NCBI GenBank assembly: GCA_913056365.1
Contig: CAJXLT010000001.1
Location: 1 to 64,000 of the forward strand
Direction of reading: 5' to 3'
Length of the DNA stretch: 64,000 nucleotides
DNA from: an uncultured Paenibacillaceae bacterium
GTDB lineage: Bacteria; Bacillota; Bacilli; Paenibacillales; K13
Part shown: in pieces, positions 1 to 9,615 of the stretch
Layout of the letters: every line of letters begins with the position of its first letter
Position numbering within the stretch: the stretch's first letter is position 1
Position numbers and translations under genes: made by a program
Notes under the pieces: generated by a model
The model's input: the letters and a program-made list of their open reading frames with translations, nothing else
The model's database searches: none
What the model was told of the DNA's origin: nothing

Positions 1-85
1 ACGCAAGAACGCAAGAACGCAAGAACGCAAGAACGCAAGAACGCAAGAACGCAAGAACGCAAGAACGCAAGAACGCAAGAACGCA
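1..85. repeat. 8-bp tandem array (unit agaacgca), cut by the window start
   Basis: Ten perfect head-to-tail copies of agaacgca at 6-85, preceded by a partial copy running off the left edge. There are no spacers, so it is not a CRISPR array. A second array of ten units (agaccgca, one base different) lies at 38821-38900 and is followed by a homologous leader. Both arrays break off at the same point (cgca then caa). An 8-bp unit is not a multiple of three, so copy-number change would alter spacing or frame. Confidence 0.95.
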
Positions 86-237
86 CAATTTAACAGCATA
101 CGTTCCAAACTGTGAGTGAAGCACACTCCGTCTTTCTGTTCTGCAAGGGACTCTCGACTATTCGTTGGGAATCGTTCCGTGCATTCGGACCGGCGGAGTT
201 TTTTTGATTCTAACTATGGAGGAGGAAGCTACGACCC
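86..237 (+). other. Conserved leader between octamer array and DUF559 gene
   Basis: This segment is strongly similar to 38901-39044, including about 40 identical bases starting at the catacgttcc motif (copies near 98 and 38909). It contains actccg (125-130), which can pair with cggagt (194-199) followed directly by a T run. That is a terminator-like hairpin upstream of the coding region, also kept in the second copy. It could insulate the gene, attenuate it, or end a transcript made from the array. A GGAGGAGG ribosome site lies just before the start codon. Confidence 0.6.
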
Positions 238-906
238 ATGCACCCGGCTATTAAGAAATTCATTGACACCTATGAAGCAGAAGCGAAGGCAAAAGGGAGA
301 ATCAGAACGAAGATTGGGAAGTATGAACTGCTGTTCTTGGAGCAAGTATGGGGCCCTGTGTTCGACTACCAATTTGACGGGCTGCAAGCGGAATACCCAT
401 TCATAGATTCGAAGGGCGGGCAGCGGTTTATCGACTTTATTTATCAAAAAGGAGAAATCCGGCTGTTGATCGAAATCGACGGGTATACGACTCATGCGAG
501 ACATATCACGTACAAGGAATTCAATGATCATCTCGATCGGCAAAATGACCTAGCCGCAGCGGGCTGGCACATATTGAGACTGTCGGCCAATCAGGTCGAG
601 CAGCAGGGCAGGCACTGCCAAAATCAGTTGCAGCGCGCTATCGGATCATGCTGGTCTCGGACGTACGGCCTGCAAACTAGCTCGCCGGAGCAGCTATGGG
701 CAACTAGACAAAACCGCTGCTTGCATCTTGCTATGCAATACGGCGGGAAGCTGAAAGCTTCGCAAGTCGCAGCAGAGTTCGGGGTTACAGTGAAATCGGC
801 TCGTGACTGGCTGCTGCGCTTCGAGAAGGATGGGCTGTTCGTAGCGATTAAGGGCAACAGTCGGATCATTGGCTACCAAGCAACTCAAGCACTGGAATTA
901 AGCTAA
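238..906 (+). CDS. DUF559 (PD-(D/E)XK-like) nuclease-domain protein with C-terminal helix-turn-helix
   Basis: 222 aa. Residues about 50-130 carry the DUF559/Vsr-like pattern: a conserved Asp in RFIDF, a hydrophobic strand ending in LLIEIDG, then a TTH segment and the closing WHILRLSANQV strand, as in small very-short-patch-repair-like endonucleases. The C-terminal 60 residues look like a winged or plain helix-turn-helix (KASQVAAEFGVTVKSARDW). No methyltransferase or restriction partner lies beside it. Family knowledge suggests a DNA nuclease fold, but catalysis is inferred only. The first seven codons recur at 39045-39065 after a matching leader, so this gene belongs to a repeated locus type. 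The start follows a GGAGGAGG site. Confidence 0.7.
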   Translation: MHPAIKKFIDTYEAEAKAKGRIRTKIGKYELLFLEQVWGPVFDYQFDGLQAEYPFIDSKGGQRFIDFIYQKGEIRLLIEIDGYTTHARHITYKEFNDHLDRQNDLAAAGWHILRLSANQVEQQGRHCQNQLQRAIGSCWSRTYGLQTSSPEQLWATRQNRCLHLAMQYGGKLKASQVAAEFGVTVKSARDWLLRFEKDGLFVAIKGNSRIIGYQATQALELS

Positions 907-983
907 GCTAGAAGACACAGCGAAATGACACTAGGAGCCACAGCAAAAAGACACAGAAAAAGACATAGAATAAGACACAGCAA

Positions 984-1025
984 AGAAAAAGAAGCAAGCA
1001 CAGCGAACTGTACTTGCTTCTTTCA
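984..1025. terminator. Bidirectional terminator between DUF559 gene and gcvPB
   Basis: gaagcaag (991-998) pairs with cttgcttc (1013-1020), flanked by A-rich sequence on the left and TTTC on the right. It can serve the DUF559 gene on the plus strand and the gcv operon on the minus strand. Short degenerate aagacacag repeats fill 908-985. Confidence 0.75.
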
Positions 1026-1058
1026 CGTTATGGGAATAGGGGGTCGTATTGACTCGCT

Positions 1059-2558
1059 CTACACACCACAAGCACAGTTCAATACAGGCTTGCGAGCAGC
1101 TTGGGTTTCATCAAGACGGCGTACCTTGGTCGTGTAAGGAGCGTTCTTCACGAATTCGGGATCGTCCTCGCACTCCTTCACGATCTGGATCATCGTATCG
1201 ATGAAGGCATCGAGTGTTTCCTTACTTTCAGTTTCAGTCGGCTCGATCATGATGCATTCCTCCACATTAAGTGGGAAGTAAATCGTCGGCGGATGATAGC
1301 CGAAATCAAGCAGCCGCTTGGCAACATCCAGCGTGCGTACACCATACTGCTTCAGCCCCTTGCCGGACAGCACGAATTCATGCTTGCAAATCCGGTCATA
1401 CGGCACATCGAAATATGGAGCAAGCTTGCGCAGCATATAGTTCGCGTTCAGTACGGCGTTCTCTGTAACTTGGCGAAGACCCTCAGGGCCGAGGCTGCGG
1501 ATGTACGTGTATGCACGAACGAGAATACCGAAGTTGCCGTAGTAAGCCTTCACTCGGCCAATCGATTGCGGATAGTTCGTATCTAAGAAGTACTCCCCTG
1601 TCTCGCGCTGACCTACGATTGGTGTAGGCAGGAACGGGGCAAGGTGCGCCTTCACACCAACTGGACCTGAGCCGGGACCGCCGCCGCCGTGCGGGGTGCT
1701 CATCGTCTTGTGCAGATTGAGATGCACGACATCGAAGCCCATATCGCCCGGGCGGGTGATACCCATAATCGCGTTGGAATTGGCGCCGTCATAGTACAGC
1801 TGACCGCCTGCTTCATGAACGATCGCTGCGATCTCGGTGATGTGTTCCTCGAACAACCCCAGCGTATTCGGGTTAGTTAGCATCAATGCAGCCGTGTCAT
1901 TGTCTACCGCTGCTCGCAGCGCGTCAAGGTCTACGAGTCCATCCTCATTCGAAGGAATGGTGACCGTCTTGAAGCCAGCCGCAGTTGCGCTGGCCGGATT
2001 CGTGCCGTGCGAAGAGTCCGGCACGATCACCTTCGTCCGCTTCTCACCGCGCGACTCGTGATAGGCGCGGATCATCATAAGACCGGTCCATTCACCGTGT
2101 GCGCCGGCCGCTGGCTGCAGCGTCACGCGGTCCATGCCCGTTATATCAGCAAGATCCTGCTGCAGCCGGTAGAGCAGCTCCAACGCACCTTGTACAGATG
2201 ACTCAGGCTGATAAGGGTGAATCTTGGCAAAGCCCGGGAAGCGGGCTACATCTTCATTGATCTTCGGGTTGTACTTCATCGTACAGGAGCCGAGCGGATA
2301 GAAGCCGTCGTCGATGCCGAAGTTGCGCTTGGACAGCGCTGTATAATGGCGAATAACGTCCACCTCATACACTTCGGGCAGTTCTGCAGGCTCTGAACGA
2401 CGCAGATCGGCGGGAATCAACGTATCCATATCCACATCCGGCACATCTTGCTCCGGCAGTGAGTAGGCAATGCGGCCTGCCTTACTCAATTCGAAGATCA
2501 ATGCCTTGTCATGCTGTGTTCCATTCGCTTCTCGGTTATGTGAAATTTCAGTGCTCAT
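1059..2558 (-). CDS. gcvPB: Glycine dehydrogenase (decarboxylating) subunit 2
   Basis: P-protein beta chain of the glycine cleavage system. It is PLP-dependent and decarboxylates glycine, passing aminomethyl to lipoyl-GcvH. The PLP-lysine segment [19 protein letters not shown] is present. The open frame extends to 2639, but the start at 2558 (MSTEISHN) has a GGAGGTGG site and overlaps the gcvPA stop by four bases (ATGA), indicating translational coupling, so it is preferred. Last gene of gcvT-gcvPA-gcvPB. gcvH and lpd are not in the window. Confidence 0.97.
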   Translation of the reverse strand: MSTEISHNREANGTQHDKALIFELSKAGRIAYSLPEQDVPDVDMDTLIPADLRRSEPAELPEVYEVDVIRHYTALSKRNFGIDDGFYPLGSCTMKYNPKINEDVARFPGFAKIHPYQPESSVQGALELLYRLQQDLADITGMDRVTLQPAAGAHGEWTGLMMIRAYHESRGEKRTKVIVPDSSHGTNPASATAAGFKTVTIPSNEDGLVDLDALRAAVDNDTAALMLTNPNTLGLFEEHITEIAAIVHEAGGQLYYDGANSNAIMGITRPGDMGFDVVHLNLHKTMSTPHGGGGPGSGPVGVKAHLAPFLPTPIVGQRETGEYFLDTNYPQSIGRVKAYYGNFGILVRAYTYIRSLGPEGLRQVTENAVLNANYMLRKLAPYFDVPYDRICKHEFVLSGKGLKQYGVRTLDVAKRLLDFGYHPPTIYFPLNVEECIMIEPTETESKETLDAFIDTMIQIVKECEDDPEFVKNAPYTTKVRRLDETQAARKPVLNCACGV

Positions 2559-3913
2559 CCTATAGCCACCTCCAAAGCACGGGCGAACCCGTCGATTTCT
2601 TCTCGTGTCCGGCATTCGGTTACCGCGACCAGCATACAACCTTCCCAGTCAGCGCCTACCCGTCCCAAATCCAGACCGCCAATATATCCGGATGCCAGCA
2701 ATGCTTCGTTCACCGCTTCTACAGAAGTGCCAGCTGGCAGACGTAAGGCAAACTCATTGAAGAACGGCGCCTCATACAGAGCCGTAACGCCAGGAATGGC
2801 AGTCAGCGCTTGCCGAGCATAATGAGCCTTATTCACGTTAAGCTTGGCGGCATCCTGCATGCCTTGCTTGCCCATGACGGACAAGTACACAGATGCAGCC
2901 AATGCGAGCAACGCTTGGTTGGAGCATATATTCGACGTCGCCTTCTCGCGGCGAATGTGCTGCTCTCGAGCTTGCAATGTCAGCACGAAGCCGCGCTTGC
3001 CGTCGCGATCAGTCGTTTGTCCGACAACTCGGCCCGGCATCTTGCGCATATGCGCCTCAGACACTGCGAAGAATCCGCATGTCGGTCCGCCGAAGGAAGC
3101 CGAGATGCCGAACGGCTGCGCATCGCCGACTACAATATCTGCGCCGAGCTTGCCCGGCGCTTCGAGCAGCCCAAGCGTCAGTGGATTGACGCTGACGGCG
3201 AGCAGTGCGCCGCTCACATGCGCCGCTGCCGCAAGCCCGCGAACATCCTCAATGCAGCCGAAGAAATTCGGCGACTGCACGAGCACAGCGGCGGTATGTT
3301 CGTCTACCGCTTCCTTCAACCGAACGGCATCGGTAACACCGTCCTGTCCGCAAGGCACTTCCACAACGTCCAGCGACAAGCCGCTTGCTACCGTTGCGAC
3401 GATCTGGCGCGCCTCTGGATGAACCGCCTCAGACAGCACGATTCGCTTGCGTCGAGACGTATTCGCAGCCAATGCAGCCGCTTCACCCAATGCAGTTGCG
3501 CCGTCATACATCGAGGCATTCGCGACTGCCATGCCTGTCAATTCACATATATACGACTGAAATTCGAAGATCGCTTGCAGCTCGCCCTGACTAATTTCAG
3601 GCTGATAAGGTGTGTAAGCTGTATAAAATTCAGAGCGGGACAGTACATGATTGAGCACAACTGGAACATGGTGATCGTACAGACCAGCTCCAAGGAAGCT
3701 GACGTACTGATCGAAATCAGCGTTTTGCCCAGACAAGCCGCGCATATAACGCAGCAAGCTGCGCTCATCTAATCGTTCGGACACTTGCAAGGAACGCTTC
3801 AAGCGCACCTCATCGGGAATGTCCTGAAATAATTGTTCGATATCATCTACACCGACGGCGGCAAGCATCTCCTTCCGATTTTCTTCCGTCATCGGTAAAT
3901 ACCGGTGCATCAT
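2555..3913 (-). CDS. gcvPA: Glycine dehydrogenase (decarboxylating) subunit 1
   Basis: 452 aa, full length for the alpha chain of the split P-protein found in Bacillota. It starts [17 protein letters not shown] and has the family segment [16 protein letters not shown]. It forms a heterotetramer with GcvPB and lacks the PLP lysine, as expected. It lies 16 bases after gcvT in a riboswitch-controlled operon. A start three bases downstream (MHRYL) is equally possible; the AGGAG site fits either. Confidence 0.97.
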   Translation of the reverse strand: MMHRYLPMTEENRKEMLAAVGVDDIEQLFQDIPDEVRLKRSLQVSERLDERSLLRYMRGLSGQNADFDQYVSFLGAGLYDHHVPVVLNHVLSRSEFYTAYTPYQPEISQGELQAIFEFQSYICELTGMAVANASMYDGATALGEAAALAANTSRRKRIVLSEAVHPEARQIVATVASGLSLDVVEVPCGQDGVTDAVRLKEAVDEHTAAVLVQSPNFFGCIEDVRGLAAAAHVSGALLAVSVNPLTLGLLEAPGKLGADIVVGDAQPFGISASFGGPTCGFFAVSEAHMRKMPGRVVGQTTDRDGKRGFVLTLQAREQHIRREKATSNICSNQALLALAASVYLSVMGKQGMQDAAKLNVNKAHYARQALTAIPGVTALYEAPFFNEFALRLPAGTSVEAVNEALLASGYIGGLDLGRVGADWEGCMLVAVTECRTREEIDGFARALEVAIG

Positions 3914-3929
3914 AGTCGTAAGCTCCTCT

Positions 3930-5021
3930 CTAAGAACGTTTGTAAAATGGGGTATCTACCACTATTGCCTTCAAGCGCTTGCTGCGAATTTCTACCCAAA
4001 CCTCTTGCCCAGGCTTGCAATATTCGCGTGAAAGAAGGGCCAGCCCTACGTTTTTCTTCAACGTCGGGGAATGCGTGCCTGTCGTCACTTCGCCGATTCG
4101 CTTGCCATCCGCATCGACTACAGGATAATGGCTGCGCGGAATGCCGCGCTCCAGCATCTCAATGCCGACGAGCTTGCGCGGTACGCCTTGCTCCTGCTGC
4201 TCCAACAGAGCAGCGCTGCCAATGAATTCGCCCTTGTCGAGCTTCACGAACCGCTGCAAGCCGGCTTCCAACGGAGTAATGGACGAGCTAAGCTCTTGCC
4301 CATACAGCGGCAATTTCGCTTCGAAGCGAAGCGTATCGCGGGCGCCGAGACCGACAGGAACAATCCCTTCCGGCTGACCGGCTTCCAGCAGCACTTCCCA
4401 GACACGCGTCGCATCCTCGCTTGCGACGTACAGCTCGAAGCCGTCCTCGCCTGTATATCCTGTACGTGAAATCAACGCATGTACGCCGCCAACCTCCACT
4501 TGTTCCACGAAGCGGAACGGCTTCAGCTCTGTTACATCTACTGTTGTCAGCTTCGCCATAATAGTTGCCGCGGCTGGCCCTTGGAGAGCGAGCAGCGCTG
4601 TCTGCTTCGAAATATCCAACAGGGTAATGCCTGGTTCGGCATGCTTGTGCAGCCAGTCCAGATCCTTGTCGATATTCGAAGCATTGATGACGAGCATGTA
4701 GTGATTTTCCGCAAGCTTGTAAATGAGCAAGTCGTCGACGACACCTCCGTCGGGATAGCACATCAGCGAATACTGGGCCTGACCTGTCATCAGCTTCGTT
4801 ACATCGTTCGTTGTTAGCTGCTGCAACCAAGCTTCACAGCCTGCACCGCTTACTTCTACCTCACCCATGTGCGACACGTCGAATAAGCCTGCGCGCGAGC
4901 GTACTGCTTGATGCTCATCCATAATACCCGTGAATTGGACGGGGAGATCCCATCCGCCGAAATCAATCGTTTTGGCGCCGTATCTTGCATATACTTCATA
5001 CAATGGGGTTTTCTTAAGCAT
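3930..5021 (-). CDS. gcvT: Aminomethyltransferase (glycine cleavage T-protein)
   Basis: 363 aa. Transfers the methylene carbon from aminomethyl-lipoyl-GcvH to tetrahydrofolate with release of ammonia. Typical T-protein sequence: [16 protein letters not shown] near the N-terminus, [22 protein letters not shown] in the middle and [18 protein letters not shown] near the C-terminus. First gene after the glycine riboswitch, with a strong AGGAGGAG site. Confidence 0.98.
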   Translation of the reverse strand: MLKKTPLYEVYARYGAKTIDFGGWDLPVQFTGIMDEHQAVRSRAGLFDVSHMGEVEVSGAGCEAWLQQLTTNDVTKLMTGQAQYSLMCYPDGGVVDDLLIYKLAENHYMLVINASNIDKDLDWLHKHAEPGITLLDISKQTALLALQGPAAATIMAKLTTVDVTELKPFRFVEQVEVGGVHALISRTGYTGEDGFELYVASEDATRVWEVLLEAGQPEGIVPVGLGARDTLRFEAKLPLYGQELSSSITPLEAGLQRFVKLDKGEFIGSAALLEQQEQGVPRKLVGIEMLERGIPRSHYPVVDADGKRIGEVTTGTHSPTLKKNVGLALLSREYCKPGQEVWVEIRSKRLKAIVVDTPFYKRS

Positions 5022-5054
5022 GACTACTCCTCCTAATCATAAGGATGCTTGACA

Positions 5055-5112
5055 CAAAAAGAGCGAACGGGAAAATCTAATGCACTGTATGCATCAGCAT
5101 GCCCATTCGCTC
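5055..5112 (-). terminator. Riboswitch-controlled intrinsic terminator before gcvT
   Basis: On the minus strand gagcgaatgggc (5112-5101) pairs with cccgttcgctc (5070-5061 side) followed by five U. The 5' arm begins right at the end of the second glycine aptamer, so aptamer folding and terminator formation are likely coupled. Confidence 0.85.
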
Positions 5113-5362
5113 TGTCCTTTTACCTGAGAGTTGCCTTCCGCTACCGTCAGATGCAATATGTATCGTCCTGATGCGGCGGAAGTTGCTCCGTGGGTGATCC
5201 CTCTTCCGAGGAATTCTCTCCAGAGATGCGTCCGGTACAGGTCCTTTTGCCTGAGAGATTCACCGCTGTTTCGCGCGGCTTACTCCTTCGGCGCCACCAT
5301 AGATGAGCAACATGAACACGTGCTTCGCTCATCATCTGGCAATCTCTCCCTCATACCCTCAT
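5105..5362 (-). promoter_or_regulatory. Tandem glycine riboswitch (gcvT element)
   Basis: Two successive glycine-aptamer signatures on the minus strand. The first runs from about 5360 to 5245 with the ggagagattgcc and gaatctctcaggcaaaaggac segments. The second runs from about 5240 to 5108 with ggagagaattcctcgg, actctcaggtaaaaggac and the usual inter-aptamer linker. The element lies between a promoter at 5402-5430 and the terminator before gcvT. Known glycine riboswitches of this family switch on gcv transcription when glycine is abundant. Confidence 0.96.
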
Positions 5363-5401
5363 TCGCTATAATTCCGTATGTTCTTTTTTATACTCTCCAT
5401 C

Positions 5402-5430
5402 ATTATTCGGTTTTTGTGCAGAATTGTCAA
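5402..5430 (-). promoter_or_regulatory. Sigma-A-type promoter of the gcv operon
   Basis: Minus strand -35 TTGACA (5430-5425), 17-base spacer, -10 AATAAT (5407-5402). It lies about 40 bases before the first glycine aptamer. The rest of 5431-5610 shows no gene. Confidence 0.75.
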
Positions 5431-5610
5431 TCGTTTTTTCGAATATAACCGAAATAGTCTTTGTTTTTCGTTGAATAGAGGTTGATGAAGGATAGGCAGG
5501 AACACCATAGGACACAGTAATTATGATGCCCGAACAGCGCAGCTTCACCCATAAGTCATTTCGACCGGTCCGACAGACGATATGAAAATGATAAAATAGG
5601 AGATGAGCAT

Positions 5611-6189
5611 ATGCCTTTTGGCGCGCACGAAACGATGGAAGTTCATGAAATATTGAATGAGAAAATTCACCTCATCAATCAGTTAGGCCATATGGTTGGC
5701 GAGACCCAGAACTATCAGGTCAGACATATGATCGAACGCCACCTGCAAACAGCGATCCAAGCTTATGACCAAATGGTCGCTTATACACATGATTACAGTG
5801 CAGCCAACCAAGCGCCGCAGCCCTACGGTATGCCGCGTATGAGCCCCCAGCAGCTGCAATACGGACTGCACAATCCAGCACCGATGCTGCCACAGCCGGA
5901 GCACGCCTTCAACGACCAGCAGATCATCTCAGCGTTGCTGCTATCGCATAAGAACTCTGCCAAGAATCACATGGCAGCTTCCCTCGAATGTGCGGATCCA
6001 AACTTGCGTAATATGATGATCAACGGCGCTGTAACGTGTGCCAATCAAGCTTACGAAGTGTTCTTGTTCATGAATGCTAACGGTCTGTATCAAGTGCCGA
6101 CGATGAAAGACCATACGGCCAAAACATTCCTGCACGCTTACCAACCTATGCATGCTCAACCACACGGTCAACCGATGATGCCTATGTAA
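5611..6189 (+). CDS. CotF-family spore coat protein
   Basis: 192 aa, ferritin-like CotF family. An N-terminal helical half (HEILNEKIHLINQLGHM) and a C-terminal half (QIISALLLSHKNSAKNHM) form the usual helix pairs, joined by a Pro/Gln/Met-rich linker at about residues 70-105. The C-terminus is Met/His/Pro-rich. Probably a structural spore coat component made in the mother cell. Monocistronic, with a TAGGAGATGAG ribosome site. Confidence 0.85.
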   Translation: MPFGAHETMEVHEILNEKIHLINQLGHMVGETQNYQVRHMIERHLQTAIQAYDQMVAYTHDYSAANQAPQPYGMPRMSPQQLQYGLHNPAPMLPQPEHAFNDQQIISALLLSHKNSAKNHMAASLECADPNLRNMMINGAVTCANQAYEVFLFMNANGLYQVPTMKDHTAKTFLHAYQPMHAQPHGQPMMPM

Positions 6190-6455
6190 CACCCTTGAAG
6201 TACAGTCTAATACTGCTCGATGAATGATGCAATGGATTCTGAAGACCAACGGCTTTTTGCTGGCATGCGTGAACGGGAGAGCGATTCCTTGTTGCGCAGA
6301 TATTGCCGCGGAAAGCCGTTCCTTTCTGCGTGACTAAATATGATATAGCGATCAATACCATCATAAAACCATGAAAAGCTAGTAACAATCCATTGATTCG
6401 GAAAAAGCATTACAGGTAAACTGAAAAGAAACACTAGCAAGGGAGCTGTACATAG

Positions 6456-8660
6456 ATGACGATTCACTACGTTGACCAGCAGCGCATTTTCCATTTGCAG
6501 GCTGCACAGACTAGCTATATTTTCCAAGTTGCGGATAACGGGCAGCTGCTTCACTTGTATTGGGGGAAGCGTTTGCGCAACTATTCGGCAGTAGCGAACC
6601 GTTATGTGCCGGAGACTAGAGCGTTCGGTACGCAATCGCCATTCGGCGATACCTTAGTCTCTCCAGAGACGGTTCCGGCTGAATGTCCTGTGTTCGGAAC
6701 CGGTGACTATCGTACGCCGATGCTGCACGCGCAATTCGAGGATGGTTCAACCGTTTCCCAGTTCGTCTATGAGGCTCATCAGCTCTATAAGGGCAAGCCG
6801 CAGCTGCAAGGACTGCCAGCAACTTATGTTGAGCAAGAGGCAGAGGCGGATACGCTGGAAATCGTGCTGCGCGATCCGTTGACAGGGTTGAAGGCGTTGC
6901 TACTGTACACCGTATTTCGCGATATCAACGCTATTACGCGAAGCGTTCGGCTAATGAACGCAGGGACGCAGCCGATCCGCCTGCATAAAGTGCTAAGCGC
7001 CTCGCTTGATTTGCCGCAAGCAGGCTATGATCTGCTTCACTTGCACGGATCGTGGGCGCGCGAGCGCAGTGTGGAGCGTGTTCGCTTGACGCCAGGCACG
7101 AAATCCATCGAGAGCCGGCGCGGCGCGAGCAGCCATCAGCACAACCCGTTCATCGCGGTGATGGAACCGGATGCAGGCGAAGATCACGGACAAGTGTACA
7201 GCATGAACCTCGTATACAGCGGCAATTTTGTAGCTGAGACGGAAGTAGATTCGTTCGGATCGCTGCGGATGAACATCGGTGTCAATCCGTTCGATTTCAG
7301 CTGGCTGCTGGAGGCGGGGGAAGCGTTCCAGTCACCGGAAGCCGTTCTCGTACATAGCGCGCAGGGACTAGGTGAGATGAGCCGCACGTATCATAAGCTG
7401 TATCGCACTCGCTTGTGTCGGGGCAAGTATCGGGATGCGACTAGACCGGTACTGATCAACAATTGGGAAGCGACGTACTTCGATTTCAATGCAGCCAAGA
7501 TCGAGCAGATCGCGGAAGCGGCGGGTGAATTAGGCATAGAGCTGTTCGTGCTGGACGACGGCTGGTTCGGGGAGCGTCACAATGATGCAAGCTCGCTTGG
7601 CGACTGGTTCGTGAACGAGAAGAAGCTTCCGGGCGGTTTGAAGCAGCTGGCAGAGCGTGTTCACGCGCAGGGGCTGCAATTCGGATTGTGGTTTGAGCCG
7701 GAGATGATATCGCCGGACAGTGAACTGTATGAGGCGCATCCAGATTGGTGTTTGCATGTGAACGGGCGGGACCGCTCACCGTCACGCAACCAGTTCGTGC
7801 TCGATTTATCCAGATCAGAGGTGCGCAAGGAAATAACGAAGCGGTTGAAGGACATTTTGCAGTCTGCGCCGATCACTTATGTGAAGTGGGATATGAATCG
7901 TCACATGTCCGAGGTAGGTTCTGCTGCGCTTCCGCCGGGAAGACAGCGGGAGACGGCCCATCGCTATATGCTGGGCCTGTATGAAATGCTGGAGGAAATG
8001 ACAAGCGCGTTCCCGGACATCTTGTTCGAAAGCTGCTCTGGCGGTGGCGGACGGTTCGATCCCGGCATACTGTATTACATGCCGCAAACGTGGACGAGTG
8101 ATAATACGGATGCAGTAAGCCGTCTATATATTCAATATGGTACGAGCATCGTCTACCCGATCAGCTCGACCGGTGCGCATATTTCCGCTGTGCCGAACCA
8201 TCAGCTTGGTCGCACGACCTCGCTGGAAATGCGAGGACATGTAGCGATGACTGGAAATTTCGGCTACGAGCTGGATTTGTCTGCGTTCACCGAGGAGGAG
8301 CGGGCGCTTTCGAAGGAGCAGATTGCCGCGTACAAGCGCTATCGCGAGCTTATCCAGTTCGGGGAGCATTACCGTCTAGTCAGTCCGTTCGAGGGCAATG
8401 CTGCGTCCTGGATGATCGTGTCGCAAGACCAGACTGAAGCCATTCTCCTGTTCGCGCACATCCTGGCAGAGCCGAATGTGAGCAGATTGCGCGTCCGGCT
8501 GAAGGGCCTGGATGAGCTGGCAGATTATCGGTTGCAATCGCTAGGCGATCTGCCGGTTGATGGCGTGTTCGGCGGAGATGAGCTGATGCAGGCCGGACTA
8601 TTGCTTCCTGCGATGAAGCGAGATTTCAGCAGCGTGCTTGTTCACCTGACACAAGTGTAA
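6456..8660 (+). CDS. Alpha-galactosidase, glycoside hydrolase family 36
   Basis: 734 aa, full length for bacterial GH36. Hydrolyses terminal alpha-1,6-galactosides such as melibiose and raffinose. An N-terminal beta-supersandwich precedes a TIM barrel with LDDGWFG, the nucleophile motif YVKWDMN (Asp479), SCSGGGGRFDPG and the acid/base motif WTSDNTDA (Asp549). These positions are one residue off the catalytic Asp478/Asp548 reported for Geobacillus enzymes. No signal peptide is visible, so it is likely cytoplasmic. No sugar transporter is adjacent; the Leloir operon lies 38 kb away. Confidence 0.95.
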   Translation: MTIHYVDQQRIFHLQAAQTSYIFQVADNGQLLHLYWGKRLRNYSAVANRYVPETRAFGTQSPFGDTLVSPETVPAECPVFGTGDYRTPMLHAQFEDGSTVSQFVYEAHQLYKGKPQLQGLPATYVEQEAEADTLEIVLRDPLTGLKALLLYTVFRDINAITRSVRLMNAGTQPIRLHKVLSASLDLPQAGYDLLHLHGSWARERSVERVRLTPGTKSIESRRGASSHQHNPFIAVMEPDAGEDHGQVYSMNLVYSGNFVAETEVDSFGSLRMNIGVNPFDFSWLLEAGEAFQSPEAVLVHSAQGLGEMSRTYHKLYRTRLCRGKYRDATRPVLINNWEATYFDFNAAKIEQIAEAAGELGIELFVLDDGWFGERHNDASSLGDWFVNEKKLPGGLKQLAERVHAQGLQFGLWFEPEMISPDSELYEAHPDWCLHVNGRDRSPSRNQFVLDLSRSEVRKEITKRLKDILQSAPITYVKWDMNRHMSEVGSAALPPGRQRETAHRYMLGLYEMLEEMTSAFPDILFESCSGGGGRFDPGILYYMPQTWTSDNTDAVSRLYIQYGTSIVYPISSTGAHISAVPNHQLGRTTSLEMRGHVAMTGNFGYELDLSAFTEEERALSKEQIAAYKRYRELIQFGEHYRLVSPFEGNAASWMIVSQDQTEAILLFAHILAEPNVSRLRVRLKGLDELADYRLQSLGDLPVDGVFGGDELMQAGLLLPAMKRDFSSVLVHLTQV

Positions 8661-8722
8661 TTTCGAATCGAGCTATACTGCGCGATGGGTGCTGCGTGCG
8701 ATGCGATTCGTCCATAATCTAG

Positions 8723-8772
8723 GAGACTGCTGCCTTGTCCTAACGTGACTTGGTGGCAGTCTCTTCGTTTTT
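8723..8772 (+). terminator. Terminator downstream of alpha-galactosidase
   Basis: gagactgc (8723-8730) pairs with gcagtctc (8756-8763), followed by TTCGTTTTT. Confidence 0.8.
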
Positions 8773-8907
8773 CACAGTCAGCGTAATGGAGACAGCACTA
8801 GTCAGCGTTTCCTCTCGAGGTCTGGGAATGGAGAGAGCGAATATGCTATCATAGGAGTACTGGTGCACAACGACAAGATTTACTGAGCTAGAGAGGCGGC
8901 ATAGGAC

Positions 8908-9567
8908 ATGCAGAAGATACAAGGATTGGCACACATAGAGCGTACTCGGGTCATATCGATCGTACGGGGGATCACGGGCATTCAATTAGATATGCTGGCG
9001 CAAACATTGCTTGAAGCACATATGCCGGTTATGGAAGTGACACTGAATTCTCCGGATGCTCTGGCAAGCATTAGCATGCTGCAGCAGCGTTACGGCGAGC
9101 GCATGTATATTGGGGCAGGTACGGTGATTGATGTCGAGGATGCAGAGCGAGCGCTTGAAGCGGGAGCTTCCTTCCTCGTCACACCTAACACAGACGAAGA
9201 CGTTATTCACTTGGCAGCAAGTCGTGATGTGCCGATATTCCCCGGCGCGATGACACCGACAGAGATTGTTCGCTGCTGGAAGGCAGGGGCTACAGCGGTG
9301 AAGATATTCCCTAGTGCGTCCATCGGCATCTCCTATATGAAGGAGCTGCAAGGACCGCTTAGTCATATTCCGATGATCGCTGTGGGTGGGGTGAACGAAG
9401 CCAATATAGCGGAATTTCTCACTGCCGGTTGTTATGCAGTAGGTATCGGCGGATACATAGCGGACAAGCAAGCGCTGGAAACGGGGGACACAGCGTCTAT
9501 ACTGAGGAAGGCCAAGACGCTGTTGGCTAGGGTCGAGCAGTGGAGAAGCAATCATACGAAGCAGTAA
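8908..9567 (+). CDS. eda: KDPG/KHG aldolase (2-keto-3-deoxy-6-phosphogluconate aldolase)
   Basis: 219 aa class I aldolase. It carries VISIVRG at the N-terminus, the GAGTV strand, FLVTPNTDEDVI, and the Schiff-base lysine in AVKIFPS. It cleaves KDPG to pyruvate and glyceraldehyde-3-phosphate, or 4-hydroxy-2-oxoglutarate to pyruvate and glyoxylate. It stands alone without kdgK or uxu genes, so its pathway (uronate, Entner-Doudoroff or hydroxyproline) is not shown by context. Confidence 0.92.
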   Translation: MQKIQGLAHIERTRVISIVRGITGIQLDMLAQTLLEAHMPVMEVTLNSPDALASISMLQQRYGERMYIGAGTVIDVEDAERALEAGASFLVTPNTDEDVIHLAASRDVPIFPGAMTPTEIVRCWKAGATAVKIFPSASIGISYMKELQGPLSHIPMIAVGGVNEANIAEFLTAGCYAVGIGGYIADKQALETGDTASILRKAKTLLARVEQWRSNHTKQ

Positions 9568-9615
9568 GCTCATACACAATACTATACACAATCAAGTGAG
9601 GAAGAGGGTGAGCTT

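Noticed and set aside
1-85. Possible CRISPR array
   Set aside because: Units are 8 bp, contiguous and without spacers.
2810-3772. 320-aa plus-strand ORF
   Set aside because: Antisense shadow of gcvPA with no recognisable domain.
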